From: Calothrix sp. MO_167.B12
GTDB lineage: Bacteria > Cyanobacteriota > Cyanobacteriia > Cyanobacteriales > Nostocaceae
Length of the DNA: 43,613 nt
NCBI GenBank assembly: GCA_030066045.1
Contig: JASJCJ010000025.1
Coordinates: forward strand, 1 to 43,613
Direction: 5' to 3'
The position numbers and the translations under genes were made by a program. A model generated the notes under the pieces. It was not told the origin of the DNA. It ran no database searches and saw nothing but the letters and a program-made list of their open reading frames with translations. Positions 27,005 through 35,100 of the stretch are shown here, piece by piece (within the stretch, counting starts at the first letter, position 1; every line of letters starts with the position of its first letter).

Positions 27005-27127
27005 ATGAGAGAAGGACAGCAGAGGCAGGAACAGATGGAAAAAGAGAGACAAAGGTGTAACAAAGAAAAACCGCAGTCAAGGCAGAGAATGGGCAAAGAG
27101 GAAATGACGAAGGCTCTGGGTAGATAA
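27005..27127 (+). CDS. Possible 40-codon ORF after the toxin gene (weak)
   Basis: ATG at 27005 to TAA at 27127, encoding a charged peptide with REGQQRQEQMEKERQRC. It continues the purine-rich composition of the toxin C-terminus and starts 30 nt after its stop. It could be a small gene, a displaced former end of the cargo, or chance. No recognisable ribosome binding site. Function unknown. Confidence 0.2.
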   Translation: MREGQQRQEQMEKERQRCNKEKPQSRQRMGKEEMTKALGR

Positions 27128-27216
27128 TGGCAACGGAGAGAAGACAGCAAAGGGAAAGGTGAGGACCACGGAAAACAGGTAAGGTCCGGGGGGATATATT
27201 CCTCAAATTGTTGTGT

Positions 27217-27420
27217 TCAATTCACAAATTCCGCACGGCGGCGGGCGGCACTCTCTACGACAAATCCATACTTTGAGGGGAAGGCAGCCCAGATTTTCCT
27301 AGATTTTATAGTAACCCCACCGGGTTCTCTATCCATAACCCATCGCCACCAGTACTTCAAATATGTCTCAATGCGGCGCTCATCCGCACCTTGCTCATAA
27401 AGCCGAGCTGCGATTCGTTC
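27217..27420 (-). pseudogene. 3' fragment of an unidentified gene, truncated by a group II intron
   Basis: On the minus strand 67 codons are open to a TGA at 27217-27219, reading ERIAARLYEQGADERRIETY, then LKYWWRWVMDREPGG and a basic end RRRAEFVN. The composition is plainly protein-like. No start codon lies before the frame runs into the intron-like sequence that begins near 27420. This looks like the target gene disrupted by the intron, with its 5' part lost. I do not recognise the family. Confidence 0.5.
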
Positions 27421-27990
27421 TCTCGAAATGAGTAGAAATACTCAAGGATGAGAGGTAAGGTATTTTGAAGGGAGTAATCTTAACTGAACCTTGACAACTT
27501 GATAGCCATATAGGTGAGGGCAACAGCCCAAGTCCTACCCCATAGGTGCAATGGTGAAAGCACGACCCCTACTGAAGCGACTAGCCATCAAATTGGTAAA
27601 GCGGGGCGATTGAAGGTAACTGACAGCCCAAGTTGGTCATCCCTTTAGCAAGAATTTATGAGCAGCGAAAGCGAAGATGTACCAGAACCATCGTGATATG
27701 AAACCAGCGAAATCAGGCTGTACACGCTGGAGCCAAAAGGCAACGGATTAGGGGCTGATAAGTCTCGGTATTATCAGTAGCACTCCCAATAATCCCGGTG
27801 GATAGCATCGCTCTAAAGATTCAATCAATGGCTATTAGGAACGAAGTAACCCCCCGTATGCTCTCAGAACAGGTCGATTTCTGAGTAGGTGCTCTCCCGG
27901 ATGCTACGGACGGGTGGGATTGAGTCAGAAGCGAAAGCCTTGCTGTAATGGCTTGGATTAGCTGACGGACTCACGGTGATTTGGAAGATA
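27420..27990 (+). ncRNA. Group II intron 5' fragment (ribozyme domains I-III region)
   Basis: The stretch from CTCGAAATGAGTAGAAATAC (with hairpin GAGTA-GAAA-TACTC) through GGTGAGGGCAACAGCCCAAG, GAAAGCACGACCCCTACTGA, CTGACAGCCCAAGTTGG to GGGATTGAGTCAGAAGCGAA and ATTAGCTGACGGACTCACGG resembles the 5' untranslated ribozyme part of cyanobacterial group II introns. A candidate EBS1 (AACGAA, 27840-27845) is complementary to TTCGTT immediately upstream at 27414-27419, as expected for an IBS1-EBS1 pair. The usual GTGYG first bases are not intact. The reverse transcriptase gene, domain V and domain VI are missing, so this copy is a remnant that cannot splice alone. Confidence 0.6.
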
Positions 27991-28276
27991 AAGTTGTAAT
28001 TTAATCACTCAGTATTAATCCCTAAATTTTTCATATTTTTTTCTGTCTATACAGAGAAAAAAATTGTAGCTATTTACCTATTGCTATTACCATCATCAGT
28101 GTTTATACTAAGTAAAATGCTGCTGTAGACGAATTAAATAGGGATAGTTTGGATCGGGAAAAGATATGCGATCGCCGATAGAGAAAAAAGTTTACACCGA
28201 TAAAAATAGTTAGTGCGATTATTGCGACTTCTTTGCTTCTCCTTCTACTCCGATTTCCCTAGTTCGACTCCCCTCT
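27991..28276. other. AT-rich gap without a gene
   Basis: No coding or RNA gene is recognised between the intron fragment and the tandem array. One HIP1-like GCGATCGC lies near 28168. Confidence 0.5.
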
Positions 28277-28346
28277 TCAAGTACCCCTGCTCAAGTCCCC
28301 CTGCTCAAGTACCCCTGCTCAAGTACCCCTCCTCAAGTACCCCTCC
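28277..28346. repeat. 14-bp tandem array TCAAGTACCCCTGC (five units)
   Basis: Units begin at 28277, 28291, 28305, 28319 and 28333, the last two ending CC and running into the left inverted repeat of the DUF559 cassette. The units are near reverse complements of GGAGGGGAACTTGA units found to the right at 28820-28995. Confidence 0.9.
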
Positions 28347-28367
28347 TTGGAGGGGCTAGGGGTGGGT
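28345..28367 (+). repeat. Left inverted repeat of the DUF559 cassette
   Basis: The 23-bp sequence beginning CCTTGGAGGGGCTAGGGG pairs with 28802-28824 at 22 of 23 positions when reverse-complemented. Confidence 0.88.
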
Positions 28368-28421
28368 CAAATCCTCGGAGAGGCTAAGGGCGGGTCAAAA
28401 AACATCACCATTATCAGCGTT

Positions 28422-28802
28422 ATGCCTATTAAGATTATTCCCTACAATCCACTATTAAAAGAAAGAGCTAGGGAACTTCGCAAAAATATGACCCCTGGTG
28501 AAATCACCCTTTGGAAACATCTCAAAGGAAAGCAAATGTGTGGTTATGATTTTGATCGCCAACGTCCCCTTGATCAATTTATTGTTGACTTTTATTGCAA
28601 AAAGCTGATGCTAGCAATTGAGATTGATGGTTCTTCCCATGATAGTGTGTCAGCACAAGAGCGGGATGCAGAAAGACAAGCTCGTTTGGAATCTTTGGGA
28701 GTCAGATTTTTGCGGTTTCGGGAAGAGGAAGTTTGCAGTCAGGTAGAGGGGGTGCTAAGGGTGATTGAGAGTTGGATTAAGACCTCCCAGGAGGGGAAGT
28801 AA
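28422..28802 (+). CDS. DUF559 / Vsr-like endonuclease-domain protein
   Basis: From the ATG at 28422 (MPIKIIPYNP) the protein has 126 residues. A longer reading from a TTG at 28347 would be translation of the repeat. It shows ARELRKNMTPGEITLWKHL, YDFDRQRPL, IVDFYC and AIEIDGSSHD. Asp56 and Glu67 fit the PD-(D/E)XK core of DUF559 proteins, which are small restriction-like or very-short-patch-repair-like nucleases. Length is normal for the family. No methyltransferase lies beside it. The stop codon TAA (28800-28802) overlaps the right inverted repeat, and the last residues (SQEGK) are read from it. The gene is enclosed by inverted copies of one repeat family, which suggests that gene and repeats move together. 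Biochemical target unknown. Confidence 0.85.
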   Translation: MPIKIIPYNPLLKERARELRKNMTPGEITLWKHLKGKQMCGYDFDRQRPLDQFIVDFYCKKLMLAIEIDGSSHDSVSAQERDAERQARLESLGVRFLRFREEEVCSQVEGVLRVIESWIKTSQEGK

Positions 28803-28995
28803 CCCACCCCTAACCCCTCCAAGGAGGGGAACTTGAGGAGGGGAACTTGAGGAGGGGAAATAACCCACCCCTAGGTTATGAGGAAAAGTCAATGAACCCA
28901 CCCCATGCTTTGACTGCGAGGAAAAGTCAATGAACCCACCCCTAACCCCTCCAAGGAGGGGAAATAGAGGAGGGGAACTTGAGGAGGGGAAGAAC
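28790..28995 (-). repeat. Right repeat block of the DUF559 cassette
   Basis: Starts with the 23-bp inverted repeat at 28802-28824 (ACCCACCCCTAACCCCTCCA...), then several GGAGGGGAACTTGA units. It continues with two copies of GAGGAAAAGTCAATGAACCC (from about 28879 and 28919) and another CCCCTCCAAGGAGGGG palindrome. This is the same family as the insertions inside TcB-C. Confidence 0.88.
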
Positions 28996-29134
28996 AACCA
29001 ACAAATCTACTTCCCAGACATCAGCTAATTAGAACAGAGCGATCGCCCGAGTGGGTAGGGTACGTTAACGACAATGTAGCGCACCAAAGTTAAAACCTAA
29101 TTACCAATTACAAAATAAATAGAGGAAAACACCA

Positions 29135-32100
29135 ATGTCAGATTTAACCCATTTCAAATCCGATAACATTATCAAAGACTTTATTGATAAAAACCGAGAA
29201 TTCGACTTACTCAGCTTACAAAGCTTTAACTTTTTTGATGAAGCTGCTGTAAATTCATTAAATTGGGAAGATTTGGAGCGGGAAAACATATGCATACGCC
29301 TCAAAGCCTACCAAAGACTGTTAAATCTCGGTCTTAATGGCGAACAAGCAAAGAAGCATTTAGAAGCATCAACCACAAACAGTAATACAGATTTTCCTAA
29401 ATTAGATTCGGCATGTGCAATCGCATCTCTCTCAGAAGAGGAATATGTCAAATATGTTCAGGCTTTCTCCATCACTCCAGAAAAAGCACGAGAAGTTCAT
29501 CGCAAAGCAACAGAGAAAAATGCCGGATTGATGATGTTGTTAGCAGAAGGAGTAGAGGTGTGTTCGCCCCGTTGCGAAACCATGCTGGCAGATAATACCG
29601 CTCCAATCCGCCAGCAATTGCGATCACTCCCCAGCTACCAAAAGCTATTTGGCAGTCTCGACTTTTTACAGTGCGATCCCTGTCAGTCGATTTTTAGTCC
29701 CAGTGCTTATTTTGTCGATTTAATGCGGATATGCAAGAGTCATATTTCCGAACCTAACAACATGGGCAATAGCGGTTTTGAGAGTCTAGACCAACGCCGC
29801 CCCGATTTAAAAAAAATTGAACTAACCTGTGACAATACTAATGATACTGTTCCCTATACCCAAATTGTCAACGACGTTTTAGTAGAAAAGCTCAAACAAG
29901 TTCTCTGTAAAGAAGAAAACCCTAGTGAACAAGAAAAGGAAAAGCTCAGAAACTGTAGAGAAGATAAAGATGTTTATCAGCACCTCGCTACTGCTAAATA
30001 TCCACATAACGTACCCTTCAATCTTTATCTAGAACAAATTTGGACTTATCTTGGTCATTTAAAGACAAATCTGGCTGATATCTATCAGGTTATTCATCCG
30101 GAAAAAGGTAAAGATAAAATCTGGTCGCAAGCATTTCTCAAGCTCTCACCTGAAGAGTATAAACTCATTACAACAACAGACTCTAGTACTGGAGACTTAT
30201 CGTTGCGTTATGGAGTCAATGTATTAGAAAATGACTTTGGTGGTTTAATAAAAAGAGAAACATTCCTCAAACAAATAGGTCTTTCTTGGCAGCAGTTAAA
30301 CGAGTTGCTTTATCAAAATCTTTCTCAAGACGAGATTAAAGCGGGCGATGCTCATCAGTTTTTTATCAACAAAAAATTGCAAGAGAACAAGTATCTACAC
30401 TTGAACGATAGAGGCGAAATAAAAATTAAAAAACCTGATTCCGAGGCTGAAGAATATCTGAATTTAGACACGCTCGACCGCGTCGATCGTTTTTTGCGCC
30501 TTCCTCATAAATTAAATTGGTCTTTTACTGATTTGGACTGGGTGCTTACTTCGATTAAAGCTGATGATATCAACGAAGATGCGATTACCAAAATTGCCAA
30601 AATAAAACAACTTCAAGACCAAACCAAGCTGCCTTTAGATGTGCTGTGCAGTTTTTGGCACGATATGAAAGCGATCGGTAAAGGTGACAATGAAAAACGT
30701 CCACAAGATTTGTTTAATCGCATCTTTAACAATCCTTTGACGCTTCAGGGGAAAGATCGGTGGAAACCAAATATCCATCCAAATGAAACAGAAGAAAATA
30801 AACAAAATAAACAAAATACACAAAGTTTAAGACTCGGTAGAGAACGTCTTATTGGTGCTTTACAATTAAGCGATCGCCAGCTTACAGAGATTGTCGAGGA
30901 AATTTGGGAAAACCCACCAAAAATTACATTAAACCTTACCAATTTATCAAAACTTTTCCGGATTGCTCAAATAATAAAATTACTTGGATTTAAGGTAGAT
31001 GAATATAAACTGCTGTTGAAACTTTTGAACAAGTCTCGCGAATCTTCAGAGGAGATTAAATTCGATCAACTAGAAATAGATCAATTAATCGAAATAATAG
31101 AATTTGCGGAATGGCTTAAAACAGCACGATTCAGTGTCTACGAACTTGATTACATTCTTAATGGAACAGAATATCCTTCTGTCGAGGTATTTTTGCCAGA
31201 AGAGAAGATGGCTGTCCTCATGGAGTCTTTATGGCAAACAGAATGGCAACTTTCTCCAGAAGACTATAAGTTAATCACAACAAAAAATGATACTGAAAAG
31301 AGTTTGAGCTATCGCTACGGGGTTGATGTTTCCGAGTATAACCTTGGCGGGTTAACTTACAAAAGCACATTTCTCAAACAAACAAAACTTTCTGAGCAGG
31401 AATTGACAGAATTACTTTATCAAAATCTATCGGATGACGATATTAAATCTGGCAAAGCTCATCAATTTTTTATTAATCAAAAACTACCAAATAATGGATA
31501 TATTCACCTGACAAAAGCTTGTTGTATCCAATTATGCACGTTAGCTCTTTTAAGGGGTACTGAAACCCTTGCTATCTCGTTACTTTGGGTAATGCTTTTA
31601 CAAAAACTCGAAAATCTTAATTTAGAGACGTTAGATCGTGTCGATCGCTTCTTGCGCCTTGCCCGTAAGACAGGTTGGTCTTTTGCTGATTTAGATTGGG
31701 TACTAGATAAGATCTGTGCTAAGGATATTGACAAAAAATCAATCAGAAAAATCACCAAAATAAAACAATATCAGGAACAAATCAAGTTTCAAATAAAAGA
31801 GCTGCGGGCTAATGAATCATTCCACTCTATTGAAAAAATAAACCCGGAATTCAATGAAAAACTCGCTCACCATTTTGGTATCGCTCCAAGATTGTTTTCT
31901 GTTTTAGCTCAATTGGCCTTACAAGCAAAAGGAGAGAAAGATTATATCTCATTTCTGTTGACCCAATTCAAAACAGAGGCAGGTGATTGGGAGGAAATTG
32001 TTGATTGTTTAAAATCCATATCGAAATGGCATTTGCTCGTTAGCAAATTAGCACTAACTGAAACAGAACTGAGTAACATTAGGACTTATCCTAAAATCTA

Positions 32101-35100
32101 CAATATTGAATCGTTGCTTAATCTCACCGTTCAAAATATTCAGAATCTCTATAACTTTAAAAATCAGCTAGTTCGAGTTTTCAACGGATCTGAGGAATAC
32201 CTAGTTGATTTTCCTGAAAGCTCGGCACAGACCGGCTACTGGCCTTTAGATGAGGGCCAGGGAAACAAAATCTCTGATAAAGCAGGAGATAATGATGGTA
32301 CTTTAAAAGGAAATGCTAATTGGCAAACAGCCACAGATTTTCCCGGAACAGTTTTTCGGAAAGTGTTGCAGTTTGATGGAAGTAGCAATTATGTGCAATT
32401 AACAGATGCATCAACATTAGGGTTGACTAATAGTGGCTTTACTGTAGAAGCTTGGGTTAAAGCAGATGATCTCTCATGGAGTGGTTATGAGAACGATCAA
32501 CCAGTTCTTGGTATGGATAATTACGATCACAACCCTGACATCGGTCGCAATAAAACTCTTCACCTAATTATAAGGGATAAAAAAGCTTATCTGGGTTTTG
32601 CTCATGATGATCTACACGGGAAAAATCCCCTAGAAAGCGGTAAATGGTATCAGATAGTATACCTATATGACATAGGGCAAAAGCTACAAGCTATCTTCAT
32701 AAACGGTAAACTAGATAAACCAGACGCACAGATGGGACCGTTTATAGGAACTGATGTAGTCAATATTGGTCGTTGGAATAATTCAGTTTATTTTAAAGGG
32801 CAAATTGCTAATGTCCGGATTTGGAAACAGAGACTTAGCGATGATCAAATCATTGCACTCTACAATTCTGCTACCGTTCAAAGTCTACTTCAAATCAAAC
32901 AACGTGTCGATCTCTCAAGGAAGCTAGGCTGTAGCATAGATTTTCTAGAAGAATTGTGCAATCTGTTGGAGAATAGTTCGGCACAAAACAATTGGGACAA
33001 GTATCAGCAGTTAGCTCAAACTATTATTTCTCTCACAAAAGCTAAATACGACGATGAAGAATGGACGAAAGTTTTTGAGAAATTGAACGGTACTATTGAA
33101 GAGCGAAAAACCAAAATTCTCACTGATTTTGCGTTGTGGAAACTCCGTAAAGAAAATCCGCGCCAACTGTCAGAATACCTGCTACTTGATGTGGAAATGA
33201 CCAGTTGTGCCTGTAACTCTCGCATTCAGCTTGGCATTTTGTCCCTACAAACCTATTTACAGCGCTGTCGCATGGGATTAGAAGCGGGAGTCACTAAAGT
33301 CGAGATTCCTGAAGTATGGTGGGAGTGGATCATGAACTACCGCAAGTGGGAAGCCAACCGCAAGGTATTTTTATACCCAGAGAACTACATCGACCCTACC
33401 TTGCGGAAGGATGCTTCTCCACTTTTCAAGGAACTGCAAGACGAGTTATTACAATCGGAAATCACGGCAGATACTGTGGAAACAGCTTATCGCCATTACT
33501 TCGATAAATTAGCCGAGATATCTAATCTACAAATAGTCGAAGGCTGTCGCTATGATGTTCAAACGCCTAAAAGTAATGAGGCGATCGACACTTTGTTCCT
33601 CTTTGCAAAAACTGTGTCTCAACCCCATACATTCTATTATCGACGTTGCGAGCATCCTACTGCTGAAAAACCATCATGGGGTCATTGGGAAAAAATTGAT
33701 CTGCAAATTAACTCAGATTATCTTTCGTCGGTTTATGCTTTTAATCGGTTGTTCGTTTTTTGGGTAGAAACGAAGGAACTTCAGAAGCCAGATAAAAAAG
33801 ATAAAAAGGAACTTCAGAAGCCAGATAAAAAAGATAAAAAGGAGGATGGGGGAGTTGATACCTCTAAAACAAAAGAAATAACAGAAGCAACAATTAAGTA
33901 TTCTTTTTTGAATACCAGTCAAAAATGGGTTTCGCCGCAAACTCATGACGAAGATGTAGAAATTCCTCATACACAAGTATCGATCGATTCAGAAGCAGTA
34001 AAGATTTTTTATCGTCGTGTGACTCCCGTGGTATTAGCAAAGTCAAATCCCCAGTCTAATCTGATAATAGCTATATTGGGAGGATTGCAAAATATACTAT
34101 CAAGTCATTATAAGAATACAGGAGAATTGCTTGTCACATTTCAGAATCATGTTCTAGGAGGTAGACTTTTTCCAAAATCTCGAATAAGCATTGCTAGTGA
34201 TTTATTACCAGCTTCTATAGATAATGATATTACTACTGAGATGAAGATATCTTTGAGTTATCTTCCCTCTGACCTTGAAATTCCCAATAATACTACTGTT
34301 ACTCCAATTAAAAACCAATCCCAAGGTTTTATTCTACAAAACCGAAGCAAAGCATTCTCCTATTTAGGTCAAAAGCCAGTCTCTCGACTAACAACCAATG
34401 CGATCCAGCAATTCAGTCAAACCTTATTCGCCAAAGGGATAGATGGCTTACTCTCCCTAGAGTCTCAGCTAATCCCCGAACCTGAATTCCGCCCGTTTGT
34501 AAACCAAAGTAACTCCCTTGATTTCGATGGTGCTTACGGCGCTTACTTCTGGGAAATTTTCTTCCACATTCCTTTTTTAATTGCCTCCACCTTAAACGCT
34601 CACCAACGCTACAACGAGGCAAGGAAATGGTATCAGTATATTTTCAATCCAACAAAACCTTCACCTCTCCATCCGATCGCAAACTTGCCTTTGAATGAAG
34701 GAGGAGGCGCAACAAAAGTTGTAGAGCAAGAAACAAAAACCGAGCATAGCATAAATGGAACACCTGATTGGGAACAAAATACAAATTTTCCCGAAGATAG
34801 CTCTAGGAACGTATTGCGGTTCGACGGAAAAAACACATTTATCGACATAGGAACACTAAACTTTACTGCAAAGAGTAGCTTGACAGTAGAAGTTTGGGTA
34901 AAGCCTCAAGGTCTTCCCGTGAAAGTCAACCAGCCCACGAATGCAGCTGCAATTCTTGGTATGATATCAGGAGGTTTAGGAAGTGAGCGAAATAAAAGAC
35001 TTACCTTAGAAATTAATAGTGCAAACAAAGTAAACTTTACTTTTAATGGCGGCAAACATGGTCTAGATTTTCCCCCGGGTGTAATAGGAGATGAGGAACT

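Noticed and set aside
26412-27206. 264-codon ORF on the minus strand
   Set aside because: It is antisense to the toxin cargo and purine-rich tail; its Phe/Leu/Ser/Pro-heavy text results from the strand skew, and no family features are visible.
28277-28346. Possible CRISPR array
   Set aside because: The 14-bp units are directly adjacent with no spacers, and no cas gene is present.
28755-28997. 80-codon minus-strand ORF (PLLGGVRGG repeats)
   Set aside because: It is the complementary reading of the DUF559-flanking palindromes; a familiar annotation artefact.
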